50,939 bases of DNA from the NCBI GenBank assembly GCA_012798535.1, contig JAAZMZ010000046.1, positions 1-50,939 on the forward strand, given 5' to 3'. Shown here piece by piece: positions 42,384-50,939 of this stretch. Within the stretch, counting starts at the first letter, position 1. Each line of letters opens with the position of its first letter. Below the pieces are notes generated by a model. That model was not told where the DNA came from. It was given only the letters and a program-made list of their open reading frames with translations, and searched no databases. This stretch comes from Leptolinea sp. (GTDB lineage Bacteria > Chloroflexota > Anaerolineae > Anaerolineales > Anaerolineaceae). Position numbers and translations under genes: made by a program.

Positions 42384-42842
42384 TTATCGTATCTTTGCGG
42401 TGATGTTTTCCAAATGTTCAGCGTAATGCTTCCAGGTGTCTTCTCCCACAAATTCACCCAGCGACATACCGTAGGCAAAAGGACGATCCAGTTCACTCTC
42501 GGGCAGGTTTTCCAACCACTGCAGGAGCTGCCTGTATATACCATGAAACTCGGCGACGGCCTGATCCAATGGGATATGTCCCGCCCGTTCGCGGGTTTCC
42601 GCGTTCCGGGCATCGATCTCCCCCTGCCCGCTCAACTCATGGATTTTTTCACCACACATCAGGCGGGCATGATCCTCCAGTAATGCCTTTTCCCACGAGG
42701 ATAGATGTACCAGAGTCTCTTTAACCGTCCATTCTTCTTTTGAAGTGGAACGCTCCATGTCTTGAGGGTCGATCTTTACCAGAGCCTCTTCCAATTGTCT
42801 GTGCCCGGATTGGATGTTTTCCAGTAAGTGCGCCTTATCCAT
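42384..42842 (-). CDS. DinB/ClbS-like four-helix protein
   Basis: The 152-aa protein starts at ATG 42842 with AGGGG a few bases upstream; the longer open frame is not needed. It is all-helical: MDKAHLLENIQSGHRQLEEALV, EEWTVKETLVHLSSWEKALLEDHARL and DTWKHYAEHLENI. The His in LVHLSSWE and the C-terminal HYAEH are placed like the metal ligands of DinB-superfamily proteins. Relatives include ClbS and mycothiol- or bacillithiol-dependent transferases; the activity here is unknown. It overlaps the GT4 stop by 8 bases and ends the sbcD-to-DinB run. Confidence 0.8.
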   Translation of the reverse strand: MDKAHLLENIQSGHRQLEEALVKIDPQDMERSTSKEEWTVKETLVHLSSWEKALLEDHARLMCGEKIHELSGQGEIDARNAETRERAGHIPLDQAVAEFHGIYRQLLQWLENLPESELDRPFAYGMSLGEFVGEDTWKHYAEHLENITAKIR

Positions 42843-44064
42843 TTTTCCCCTTTCCCTGTCCCCGGCCGGCAACTGTTGTATAAAAAACATGCACTGCCGG
42901 ATACTGGCTGTTACGGTCTGCTCTCTCGTGAATGATCCCCATGTTCTTAGCGGCGGCCTGTTCCACGAGTGCAGGCGATCTTAATCCTTCGAGTACAGCC
43001 TGCGCCGCCGCTATTTCATCGGATGGGTCCACCAGGCGGCCGTTCTCACCATCCACGATCCACTCGCGGGTGGATTCGATATCCCCCGCCACCGGGTAGC
43101 ACCCCAGAGCCATGGATTCCAGAAGTGAGTTGGGCGTGCCGTCATGCTGGCTGATGGACAGGCTGACCTGCGCCCGCAGGAAAAGCCGCCACAATTCTTC
43201 CTGTACCAGGAACGGCAGCAACCGCACAGATCGCGCGATACCCAGCCGTTCCACCCAATCCAGCGCTTCCGGCTGGCCAGCCATCCCGGCACAGAGGAAG
43301 ATCGTCTGCGGCTCCTCTTTGAGGATTAGCGGAATGGATTTAAAGAACGTATCATGGCGCACGCTGCCGGGCCTGAAACCACGCGGATTGATAACCACCG
43401 GGGTGCCGGCAGGTATATCCGCTGTCAGTGCCGACTCGTTTTTCAGGGCAGCCAGCATGGCCGGCAGATCGATTCCGCCTCCGCCGGGAACACACAGTGT
43501 AGGCAAATCCGCGTGAAATCCCCATTCACAGGCCAACCGCAGATCGCGGTGCGCATCTGCCATCAGTCCGTCTGCCCGCCGCAGGGTCCGGCGGGTTTCC
43601 CATGCCATCAGCGGCGAACCCTGCGCGTGCAGGGTGAGATCATTCCCCCAGATCGAAACGGCAAAGGGGATCTCGGGCGGCGTCACCCTTGCCAACATTC
43701 CTTCGAAGGGAATGCGCAGAGCGTGCACCACATCGGGCTTTATCTCATTTATTGCCTTCAGACAGGAATTTCGTGAAAAAGGCAGGCTGAGTGGTCCCAA
43801 CCAGTATCGACCGGCCAGGAACCAACCGCGAAACCGGCTGACTAAACCTCTCGTCCGACTTCTATGACTGGATGAACGGCCGTTGACCTGGCTGCCCGCC
43901 AGAGCGGAGAACGCGGCTGGAATGATCCTCAATTCGCGAACACCGGGAAGTGGTTCACAGGGGAACGTGGAGATGAGACTGGTTTCCAGTTCGGCCAGCT
44001 CCAGCGTCTTGATCCACCCGCGGGTGATGGGGCTGCGCCCGTCGGCCACCAGCAGTATTTTCAT
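42835..44064 (-). CDS. Glycosyltransferase family 4, first of two
   Basis: The 409-aa GT-B enzyme starts MKILLVADGRSPITRGWIKTL. The N-terminal lobe has PDVVHALRIPFEGMLA, and the C-terminal lobe the donor-binding SLSISQHDGTPNSLLESMALG with the conserved EX7E-like pair, plus VDGENGRLV. It would extend a surface glycan or glycolipid from a nucleotide-sugar. Its start overlaps the stop of the second GT (ATGA), and its C-terminus overlaps the DinB-like gene. The tail GRGQGKGKNG is basic and odd. Confidence 0.88.
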   Translation of the reverse strand: MKILLVADGRSPITRGWIKTLELAELETSLISTFPCEPLPGVRELRIIPAAFSALAGSQVNGRSSSHRSRTRGLVSRFRGWFLAGRYWLGPLSLPFSRNSCLKAINEIKPDVVHALRIPFEGMLARVTPPEIPFAVSIWGNDLTLHAQGSPLMAWETRRTLRRADGLMADAHRDLRLACEWGFHADLPTLCVPGGGGIDLPAMLAALKNESALTADIPAGTPVVINPRGFRPGSVRHDTFFKSIPLILKEEPQTIFLCAGMAGQPEALDWVERLGIARSVRLLPFLVQEELWRLFLRAQVSLSISQHDGTPNSLLESMALGCYPVAGDIESTREWIVDGENGRLVDPSDEIAAAQAVLEGLRSPALVEQAAAKNMGIIHERADRNSQYPAVHVFYTTVAGRGQGKGKNG

Positions 44065-45164
44065 TTTCCAATCCGTTCCATTGCAAAAGCCACGGCGGTT
44101 TCAAAGGCGGTTGCCATGCTTTCCAGGTTGATTTCTTCCTTCACAATGCGGAAGGACTCACTTCCCCTGACAGCCAGCGCATGTGGATCAGACAGGGCAG
44201 ACTGCAGCGCAGATATCAGGCTTTCCAGACTTCCCGGTTTGACCAGCCAGCCGTTTTCCGGTCGGATCAGATCAGCCTGTGTACCGTCCCCTTCGGCGGC
44301 GATGGCCGGCAGACCAAAGCTGAGCGCCTGCTGCAACGCCAATCCTCCCGTGCCGGGCAGGGCGAACAGATCCGCCTGCCGGAACAGATCGGCCAGCGCT
44401 TTTCCGCGCTGATCGCCGCAAAATTCCGCTTGCGGATAGATCTGCCGGGCCAGGGATTCAAGCGCGGCGCGCTCGGGGCCGTCACCCACGATACACAGCC
44501 GAGGCTGGATTGATTTGTCCAACTGCGCGCAGGCCTGCAATAATAAATCCACCCGCTTGCGGCCTTGCAATCGCCCGACAAACAACACCATAGCCGGACC
44601 TTCGCTGAAAGAGGATCGATGGATCGGTGGATTGTTCTGTGGCCGGGTCACCACGGCGTTGGGCGCGATAAATATCGTCTCTGCCGGAAGGCCGGCGGAG
44701 ACATAATCCGCTTTCCCTTTACGGCTGTAGGTGAGCAGGGCATCAAATTCCTTTAAAAATGACAACCGCAGATTAGAACGCAGTCCGCCTCCCTGATGAG
44801 CGCCCAGACCCCAGCCGATAACCGGCCGCTTGTGCCGGTGCATCCAGCGCACAGCCTGAGGTGTGGCCAGGTAGCGCGGGTTAGCCTCCGCGATGAGCAC
44901 ATCCGGGTCATATTTTTCCAGCCACTCGATCACGCCTCGCTGCTGGCAGAGATACAGTCCACCCTTGAGAATATGGATGTTTTGCAGAGAATGGCGGGTG
45001 GCTTTTTCAGGCTGTCCCGGAACGATCTGCTCCTCCGGCCGGGCTTCTCCCGATGCGATCTCCACACCGGCCGGGAAAGTTTCTGCAAGAAGGTCAAAAA
45101 AGGGCACCCGGTAATCAGTCAATACCCGCTGCAAAATGCCGACCCGCACATGGAGAGTGGTCAT
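44061..45164 (-). CDS. Glycosyltransferase family 4, second of two
   Basis: The 367-aa GT-B protein has VLFVGRLQGRKRVDLLLQA and LCIVGDGPERAALES, the usual nucleotide-sugar lobe motifs. ADLFALPGTGGLALQQALSFGLPAIAAEGDGTQADL carries the donor-binding glutamate region in altered form (LALQQALSFG where EX7E enzymes have EAxxxG). It overlaps sbcC by four bases (ATGA). It is not closely alike to the next GT4, so the pair may build two different linkages. The missing first Glu of EX7E is worth noting. Confidence 0.86.
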   Translation of the reverse strand: MTTLHVRVGILQRVLTDYRVPFFDLLAETFPAGVEIASGEARPEEQIVPGQPEKATRHSLQNIHILKGGLYLCQQRGVIEWLEKYDPDVLIAEANPRYLATPQAVRWMHRHKRPVIGWGLGAHQGGGLRSNLRLSFLKEFDALLTYSRKGKADYVSAGLPAETIFIAPNAVVTRPQNNPPIHRSSFSEGPAMVLFVGRLQGRKRVDLLLQACAQLDKSIQPRLCIVGDGPERAALESLARQIYPQAEFCGDQRGKALADLFRQADLFALPGTGGLALQQALSFGLPAIAAEGDGTQADLIRPENGWLVKPGSLESLISALQSALSDPHALAVRGSESFRIVKEEINLESMATAFETAVAFAMERIGK

Positions 45165-47719
45165 TGGGCTACCGTCACCTTTGAGCCGCTCCCGGTCTTT
45201 TCCACTTCGATACGTGCCGGAAAGGCTTCTTTAAGTTCTTCCAGATGGGTGATCACCAGTATCTTGGCGAAATCCGGCTGCACCAGGTTGATGGTCTCGA
45301 TTAGCCGCTGGCGGCCGTCCACATCCTGGCTGCCGAATCCTTCATCGATGACCAGAGTTTGCAGCCGGGCTCCGGCCCGGTGTGCCAGCACACGGGATAA
45401 AGCCAGCCGGATGGCAAAATCAACCCGGAAAGCCTCACCGCCAGAAAACAATTCATACGCACGCTCCGCCGCTCCATCCCGAATCAGGATATCCAGCGTT
45501 TCGCGCTTATCATCGCGCTTCTCGTCTTTATATTCCTTCTGGGTGGCAAAATACACTGACATATTGCCACCGCTCAGGCGGTCGAGAATATCATTGGCCT
45601 GAGTTTCGATTTCCGGCAGCGCTTCTTCGATGAGCAGCGCCTGCACGCCATCCTTGCCAAAGGCTCTTTCCAGCATTTTTAGGCGCGCCGTCTGCCGGGT
45701 CAATTCCACCCGTCTGGCAGTGAACTCCGTCTGGCGCAACTTCAGCGTATCCAGCACCTGCACCCGCTGGCGGGCGGCGCCGGCTTCACTGATCAAACGG
45801 GCTTCCCGCTCTTTCAATACGGCCAGTTCCTGTCTCAAGGCGGGCAGTTCGGGCAGACCACTGGATTGCGCCTCGAGCTGCTGTCGAACGGCAGCCAGTT
45901 CGGCCTGCCTTTTGGTAATCTCCTCACCGGCTTCATCGATCTGCGCCTGCAATGAGGTGATCTCCCGGCGCAGCGGTTCCAGTCTCGCCCGCGCCTGTTG
46001 GATCGATGAACGTTTTTCGGCAATCGGGCGTAGCCGGGTTTCCTCCGCGGTGACATTGTCCAACCGGTCAGCATCGAAATTCAGACTGGTAATATCGGCG
46101 GTAACTCTCTCCAGGTGTTTCCGAATATCACCGGCAAATATCTTGTCATCGAGAATCCGTTGGATCTCCAGCACTTTGGCCGCCGCTTCCGCCTGTTCCT
46201 GACACTTCTGGTTCAGGAATACCTGCCGGGTAAGCATCTGGTCAACCGTGCGCTGAATCTCCTGCCCCAGGCGGGCGGCCTGATCACATTCGCTGATGCG
46301 TTTTTCAAGCAGGCGTTTTTCTTCCGTTTTCTGTTTTATCAGGGATTGATTCTCACGATACGTATCGGCCAGGGCTTTGCCTTCGCTTTCGAGATCGGCC
46401 AGCAGTTCCCGGCGGTGATCCGGGGTGAGCGGCTGGCCGCAGAGCGGACAATCTGCTCCGGCCGCTTCCTTCAACTTGTCGATGCGTTCGCGGTACTCCT
46501 GCATGGCAGCTTTCATGCGGACATTCTCGGCTTCCAGCCGGCCGATTTCCGCCAGTACACTTCGCAGGTCGTTCTCACGGTCAGGTCTTTCTTCGGACAC
46601 CTGCCGATACTCATCCATTTTCTTTCGCTGGCCGGCCAGGCTCGTCTCCAGGGTTTCCAATTCGTGGATAGTCGCTGGCGCCTCATCCTGAACAAGTTTC
46701 AATCCGGCCAATTCCTGTTGAAGGCGCCCCTGCTCGGCGGCAAGCTGCTGTAATAAAGGCTGGCGCTGCGCGTCCAGTTCACGGAAACGCGCCGCTTGCC
46801 CGTCCAGTATCTCCTTCTCCTGCCGCACCGATTCCCAGACACGGTACTCTTCATCGATGCGCGCTTCATCTCCTACCAAAGCCTGATCCTCGGCAATCTC
46901 TTTTTCCCGCTCACGCAAGCCCGCTATCAGGTTTTCCCGGCGTAACGTAACATTCTGCAGGTCGATCTCCAGCCGCGCCGCGGACTGCCGTTGTGATTCA
47001 AGCGCGGCTTCCAGGCGTTCATATCCCTGCAGCGCCGTCTCCTGCGCCGTCCGCTGGCGGGATGCGGCTTCACAGGCAGATTCGGCTTCTGTTAATTTTT
47101 GCCTGCGCTGTTCCTCTTCGTCGAGTTCGGCATTGATCTCACCCAGCCGGCCGTCCAGAATGTCGATCTCCGCTTCCACCTGTTTGCGCCGGCCGGCCGC
47201 TTCCGTCTGGTAGGCCGCCCAGCGTTCCAGTCCAAGAATGGAACCCAGGATGCGCTTGCGATCCGCCGGTTTTTGCTGCGCGAACAGATCTGCCTTGCCC
47301 TGCAGGAAGAAGGAGGCATTGATGAACGTCTCGTAATCCATTTTCAAGGTTTCGCGGATGCGTGCTTCGCTCAGGCGTATCGAATCGCCGGTGAGCACAT
47401 TCCACCTACCATCCGCCGTCTGGATGGTGAACTCCAGTGTGCCGGTCTTGTTGCGGTGTTTTTCACGGATCACGCGGTAGGTTTCGCCTTCATACAGAAA
47501 CGTCAGGTCCACCCGTGCCGATTCGGCCTGGCTGTTGATGATCGAATCATCACTGCGGCGGGCGTTTCCAAAAAGCACCCAGGTGATCGCGTCCAGCAGG
47601 GAGGATTTTCCCGCACCGTTGGCACCGGAGATACAGGCCAGATTGAAACCCGTAAAATCGACCTCCGCGGTTTCTTTATAGGAAAGAAATCCTTTTATCT
47701 GCAAACGTACCGGGATCAT
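45161..47719 (-). CDS. sbcC: SbcC/Rad50-family nuclease ATPase
   Basis: The 852-aa protein has Walker A SGANGAGKSSLLDAI near residue 31, two long coiled coils, the zinc-hook CPLCGQ near residue 423, the signature FSGGEAFRVDFAIRLALS and Walker B LQTLVIDEGFGSQD. SbcC pairs with SbcD to cut hairpins and blocked DNA ends. AGGTG lies 6 nt before ATG 47719. The sbcD gene is two genes upstream (49072-50328), separated by a CorC-type gene. The C-terminus is followed by an ATGA overlap with a GT4 gene. Confidence 0.95.
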   Translation of the reverse strand: MIPVRLQIKGFLSYKETAEVDFTGFNLACISGANGAGKSSLLDAITWVLFGNARRSDDSIINSQAESARVDLTFLYEGETYRVIREKHRNKTGTLEFTIQTADGRWNVLTGDSIRLSEARIRETLKMDYETFINASFFLQGKADLFAQQKPADRKRILGSILGLERWAAYQTEAAGRRKQVEAEIDILDGRLGEINAELDEEEQRRQKLTEAESACEAASRQRTAQETALQGYERLEAALESQRQSAARLEIDLQNVTLRRENLIAGLREREKEIAEDQALVGDEARIDEEYRVWESVRQEKEILDGQAARFRELDAQRQPLLQQLAAEQGRLQQELAGLKLVQDEAPATIHELETLETSLAGQRKKMDEYRQVSEERPDRENDLRSVLAEIGRLEAENVRMKAAMQEYRERIDKLKEAAGADCPLCGQPLTPDHRRELLADLESEGKALADTYRENQSLIKQKTEEKRLLEKRISECDQAARLGQEIQRTVDQMLTRQVFLNQKCQEQAEAAAKVLEIQRILDDKIFAGDIRKHLERVTADITSLNFDADRLDNVTAEETRLRPIAEKRSSIQQARARLEPLRREITSLQAQIDEAGEEITKRQAELAAVRQQLEAQSSGLPELPALRQELAVLKEREARLISEAGAARQRVQVLDTLKLRQTEFTARRVELTRQTARLKMLERAFGKDGVQALLIEEALPEIETQANDILDRLSGGNMSVYFATQKEYKDEKRDDKRETLDILIRDGAAERAYELFSGGEAFRVDFAIRLALSRVLAHRAGARLQTLVIDEGFGSQDVDGRQRLIETINLVQPDFAKILVITHLEELKEAFPARIEVEKTGSGSKVTVAQ

Positions 47720-47731
47720 CGCTACACCTGC

Positions 47732-49048
47732 CTATTCATACTCTTCGGGAGTCTCCAGGCGTTGTACCAGCACTTTATCCACCCGGCGTCCATCCATATC
47801 AACTACCTCGAAGCGCAGGCCTTCCCATTCGAAATGCTGGCCGGCCGTCGGGATTTCACCCAGTTGATTCATCATAAATCCGCCCAGAGTCTGGAAACCG
47901 GCATGGTCTTCTTCCGGCAATTCATCCAGGTCAAGGATGTCCTTCAATTCATCGATCTGCAGTTGGCCGTCGAACAGGTAGGAGCCATCTTCGCGCTCCA
48001 CCACCTGCGGTTCAAACAATTCGCCCGGGGTGGGCACATCGCCGATGATCGCCTGCAATACATCGGACAGAGTGATCAGACCCTGCAATCCGCCGTACTC
48101 ATCGATGACCAGCGCCGCGCGATTCCCCGGTGTTTTTAACAATTCGAGCACTTTCAGGGCAGGCATGCTTTCCGGCACAAAGAGCGGTGGAATGACGATC
48201 TTCTCCAGGCGCAGCTGCTCTCCGTTCAATTTGCGCCCGACCAGTTCTTTAGCGCGCACAATCCCGATGATCTCATCCAGGCTGCCGTCGCCCACCGGAA
48301 AGAGGGAGTGGCTGGAAGCTAAAACTTTTTCAATATTTATTTCCAGCGATTCCTGAATATCCAGCCAGATTAGATCCACCCGCGGAGTCATGATGGCATC
48401 TGCCCGCCGATCTCCCAACCGGAAGACGCTTTCCACCATGTCCTGTTCAACGTCCTGCACCGCGCCGGTTTCGCGCGCCTGCTCCACCAGTAGCATAATC
48501 TCTTCATCCGAGACTGGGGACTCCTGCGGACCTTTGACACCCAGCAGCTTGAGCCCCAGTTCGGTGGAAGCCGCCAGCAGATTTACCACCGGGGATACCA
48601 GCCGCGCCAGCATTTTCATTGGGCGGGCGGCCGCCAGGCTGATCTTCTCGGAAGACTGCAGCGCCAGCCGTTTAGGAATCAATTCACCGATCACCAGCGA
48701 AAAATAGGTGATGATCAGCACAACGACCACCAGCGCAACGGCGTGGCTGTAGGGAGCCATTCCGGGTATTTTGTCAAACCAGACCGCCAGGCCATCTGCA
48801 AAGCTCGCACCGCCCAGGGCACCGGCGAATACGCCAACCAGCGATATTCCCACCTGCACGGTCGACAGGAAACGGTTGGGAGAGGTGATCAATTCAAGCG
48901 CCGTCTTCGCGTCTCTGTTCCCATCCTCCGCCTGCTGCTCGATGCGGGATTTACGTACCGAGACCAGCGCGATCTCGGTCATGGCAAACAAACCGTTCAG
49001 GACGATCAACAAGAAAATTATAAAGGCTTCAAGCCAGTTACCATTCAT
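47732..49048 (-). CDS. CNNM/CorC (HlyC) family membrane protein
   Basis: The 438-aa protein has an N-terminal DUF21 domain with about four spans (about 1-190; NGLFAMTEIALVSVRKSRIE, FADGLAVW and LVIGELIPKRLALQ). A tandem CBS pair follows (about 205-330; ADAIMTPRVDLIWL and NRAALVIDEYGGLQGLITLSDVL) and a C-terminal CorC/HlyC domain (about 345-430; GSYLFDGQLQIDELKDIL). Relatives take part in Mg or other divalent-cation export. It lies between sbcD and sbcC on one strand with short gaps (23 and 12 nt), which is an unusual separator for this pair. Confidence 0.93.
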   Translation of the reverse strand: MNGNWLEAFIIFLLIVLNGLFAMTEIALVSVRKSRIEQQAEDGNRDAKTALELITSPNRFLSTVQVGISLVGVFAGALGGASFADGLAVWFDKIPGMAPYSHAVALVVVVLIITYFSLVIGELIPKRLALQSSEKISLAAARPMKMLARLVSPVVNLLAASTELGLKLLGVKGPQESPVSDEEIMLLVEQARETGAVQDVEQDMVESVFRLGDRRADAIMTPRVDLIWLDIQESLEINIEKVLASSHSLFPVGDGSLDEIIGIVRAKELVGRKLNGEQLRLEKIVIPPLFVPESMPALKVLELLKTPGNRAALVIDEYGGLQGLITLSDVLQAIIGDVPTPGELFEPQVVEREDGSYLFDGQLQIDELKDILDLDELPEEDHAGFQTLGGFMMNQLGEIPTAGQHFEWEGLRFEVVDMDGRRVDKVLVQRLETPEEYE

Positions 49049-49071
49049 CTATTTATCAGTTATCTCCAACC

Positions 49072-50328
49072 TTACGTACCATCCGGAATACCATCCACGG
49101 TGGAGAAGATACTCTGCGCCAGGCCGTTCAATTCTTCCTGATCTGCAGCATCCACTTTGGAAGTCCGCCAGTAGGCGTTCAACTGTTCGAGGATGCTTTG
49201 ACCGCTCAGATTGAGGGTATCCCCCACGCGGGAGCGGGCTTCCACACGCACCTTGCGCACCAGGTGAAACTCCAGCGCAGATCCGGCTGCCGCCCGGATG
49301 GCGGTTTCATCGATCATGGGTTCCAGCGAGCGCGGATAATTCAAAGTCAGCCGAAAGATGGAATCCTTGATCTCCTCCTCCGGGGGCAGAGCCTGCTGTA
49401 TCTTTCGCGGTATGTCCTCCGCGGAATCACACTGAACATAGCGATCCAGAAACGGACGCCCCTTTAGGATCCGCCTTTCGATTAGGGTTGCCTTGCCATA
49501 TTCCACCGCGGCAATTACAAAGCCCTTCTCATCTTCCACTTCACCGAAATCCACGCGCTCGATCGAACCGGGATAAACCACCGGCGGCTGACTGCCTGCA
49601 TTCAGATCTTGATAGCGATGAACATGGCCCAGTGCCGTATAGGCCAGTCTGGGGTCCTTGACCACTCTGCCGGGGAGGACCAGGTCACTTCCCAGGCTGA
49701 TGGTGCGTTCCGACCCGAATTGCGCACCCTGCACCATTCCGTGTGCAGTCAGGATGATCGGAATGGACGGATCAGCTTTATCCAGCCATTGAGAGACGAT
49801 TTCCGTCACCCGCTTTTCGATCGCTTCCAGCACATTGCCTGCCGGTTCATCCCCGGCAGCCAGGCTGGCCACCATCCCGGAACGTGAGATCCACGGTAGG
49901 GCGATCACCTGCAGCGGCAATTCTTCCAGATCTGCCGGTTTCAAAAAAACCGGCTTCGATAGCACCCTGATGTGCGGAACTTCCAGCGTGTCGAATTCCT
50001 GCAGGGCGTTCGCGCGGCTGGCGGCTGGCGGCAGGTCATGGTTGCCAACCAGCAGCAATGTAGGAATCCCGGCCTGCGACAGGCGCATGATCCGCCTGCC
50101 CCATTCACGCTGGTAGGTGGGAACCGGAGTGCGGTCCTTATAAGCATCTCCGGCAAAAAGCACCAGGTCCACTTTTTCCTGGATGGCCGTATCGATAATG
50201 GTATCCAGCGCTTTCAGGAAGTCCAGCACGCGGATTGGCAGGCCGCTTTCGGGGTCGCGCCGCCGCTGGCTGGCGATATCGATATGGGCATCGGCGAAAT
50301 GCAGAATACGCAAAGTTTTACCCGCCAT
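49072..50328 (-). CDS. sbcD: SbcD/Mre11-family DNA repair nuclease
   Basis: The protein is 418 aa from ATG 50328; a TTG three codons upstream is possible, and neither has a ribosome-binding site. The metallophosphoesterase motifs are HFADAHIDIA (motif I), DLVLFAGDAYKDR (II), LLVGNHDLP (III), TAHGMVQGAQFG and ALGHVHRYQDL. It forms the nuclease half of SbcCD. A 129-nt gap upstream contains the palindrome TTTTTGCAAAAA (50369-50380) and the stem CCGTTT-TAT-AAACGG (50392-50406), but no consensus promoter. Confidence 0.93.
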   Translation of the reverse strand: MAGKTLRILHFADAHIDIASQRRRDPESGLPIRVLDFLKALDTIIDTAIQEKVDLVLFAGDAYKDRTPVPTYQREWGRRIMRLSQAGIPTLLLVGNHDLPPAASRANALQEFDTLEVPHIRVLSKPVFLKPADLEELPLQVIALPWISRSGMVASLAAGDEPAGNVLEAIEKRVTEIVSQWLDKADPSIPIILTAHGMVQGAQFGSERTISLGSDLVLPGRVVKDPRLAYTALGHVHRYQDLNAGSQPPVVYPGSIERVDFGEVEDEKGFVIAAVEYGKATLIERRILKGRPFLDRYVQCDSAEDIPRKIQQALPPEEEIKDSIFRLTLNYPRSLEPMIDETAIRAAAGSALEFHLVRKVRVEARSRVGDTLNLSGQSILEQLNAYWRTSKVDAADQEELNGLAQSIFSTVDGIPDGT

Positions 50329-50466
50329 GAAAAGCAAAGAGGATCATTTTGACTATTGAATACACGACGTTTTTGCAAAAAGCCAGCTCAATCCGTTTTA
50401 TAAACGGAAAGAAATGGTTCTACTTAATTGTACTGAATATCAGCCGGAGAATCGCTCTGAAAAAGG

Positions 50467-50939
50467 TTAATTCACACCCAGTTGTTGCAATTCCTGCAGG
50501 CTGGGTTCGAAATTCGGGTGGATTTTCAGGGTCAGACGCAAATCGGTGATGGCTTCATCACGCTTCCCAATGGCCACCAGACCCATAGCCCGCCAGTAAT
50601 TGGATTCTTCCAGACCCGGGTGATTGGCCAGGCTAAGGGTCAGATTGGCCAGATTGACCACATCCTGATAACGGCCGGTGTAGTAGTAAGCCTGATACGG
50701 CCCGGTCTGGTACCAGACCATGCGGAACGGGCGGGTATCTTCAGGCAGGGTTTGATAAAGAGCAAAAGCCTGGTCATACGCCTGGGCGGCTCCACCGTAG
50801 TCCTGCAATTTCACCATGGCAGTCCCGCGGTTGAACCAGGCAAAATACTGGTTGATATCCGTCAACTGGGAGAGTTCCTGAGTTGCGCGGTCATAGGCAG
50901 CGCGGTTGGCCGCGGTCTCATCCCACATGGAACCCATCA
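50467..50939 (-). CDS. TPR-containing protein, C-terminal part (cut by window edge)
   Basis: The frame is open to the window edge; the visible Met at 50937 need not be the start. About 157 residues show repeated helix pairs of the TPR kind: YFAWFNRGTAMVKLQDYGGAAQAYDQAFALY, YQAYYYTGRYQDVVNLANLTL and YWRAMGLVAIGKRDEAITDLR, ending LKIHPNFEPSLQELQQLGVN. It probably acts as a protein-protein scaffold, perhaps as the end of a larger secreted or membrane protein, as is common in this group; that is inference. No catalytic domain is visible here. Confidence 0.8.
   Translation of the reverse strand, partial: MGSMWDETAANRAAYDRATQELSQLTDINQYFAWFNRGTAMVKLQDYGGAAQAYDQAFALYQTLPEDTRPFRMVWYQTGPYQAYYYTGRYQDVVNLANLTLSLANHPGLEESNYWRAMGLVAIGKRDEAITDLRLTLKIHPNFEPSLQELQQLGVN

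Noticed and set aside
47099..48139. Long open frame antisense to sbcC and the CorC-type gene (346 codons)
   Set aside because: It crosses two confident genes on the other strand, has no recognisable motif, and has no ribosome-binding site.
50369..50380. Perfect palindrome TTTTTGCAAAAA upstream of sbcD
   Set aside because: It is short and A/T-rich, likely by chance; no second copy or promoter alignment supports an operator.
1..50939. tRNA, rRNA, insertion sequence, prophage or defence island
   Set aside because: No tRNA cloverleaf, rRNA-like sequence, transposase, integrase or phage gene was recognised; the lone methyltransferase and SbcCD do not make a defence locus.

Overview
The window looks like a chromosomal segment of a bacterium of the Chloroflexota, most probably the Anaerolineae. 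This is inferred from gene content and style, not from a marker search. The clues are an archaeal-type aspartyl-tRNA synthetase, lipoprotein solute-binding proteins with Thr/Pro/Ala-rich linkers, opp-type transporters, a lipoprotein class B PBP, and several genes whose start codon lies only 6-11 nt downstream of a TATAAT-like box with no Shine-Dalgarno. Composition is moderately GC-rich and even. No rRNA, tRNA, CRISPR array, insertion sequence or prophage was seen. Coding density is about 95 percent.

Region 1 (1-9337, minus strand) is one catabolic operon read leftward from a near-consensus promoter (TTGACT, 18 nt, TATAAT) followed at once by two abutting 17-bp palindromic operators. Gene order is sugar ABC ATPase, permease, lipoprotein binding protein, cyclase-family hydrolase, two SDR dehydrogenases, FGGY kinase, a YhfZ-family regulator, and a DSD1/D-threonine-aldolase-like PLP enzyme cut by the window edge. 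The set reads as uptake, oxidation/reduction, hydrolysis, phosphorylation and cleavage of an unidentified carbohydrate-like substrate.

Region 2 (9411-14816) has an orphan DNA methyltransferase, a CBS-domain protein, and a ChlI/ChlD-type metal-chelatase pair. The two chelatase frames are joined by a textbook A AAA AAG slippery heptamer directly before the stop codon, so a -1 shift would give one 693-aa ChlD-like protein. Divergent from it are a free cobalamin-binding mutase domain and the MeaB GTPase chaperone.

Region 3 (14847-20877) carries aspS, prs and mutM, two uncharacterised proteins, a SHOCT-like protein, and a NifU-domain/cyclic-nucleotide-binding pair. Region 4 (20956-28876) is an orphan family-1 binding protein and a complete oligopeptide/dipeptide ABC operon bounded by a consensus promoter and a strong terminator. 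Region 5 (28921-37723) holds maf-PBP-rsgA with overlapping genes, xpt, gyrA, and birA with a small membrane protein. Region 6 (37733-50939) holds polX, a GlsB-type membrane protein, a GT39-like membrane glycosyltransferase, and a compact run sbcD-corC-sbcC-GT4-GT4-DinB, then a truncated TPR protein.

The observations most worth checking are the chelatase frameshift site, the tandem operator/promoter of the catabolic operon, the duplicated micro-ORF repeat before the FGGY kinase, and the recurring TATAAT-N6-ATG (leaderless) starts.
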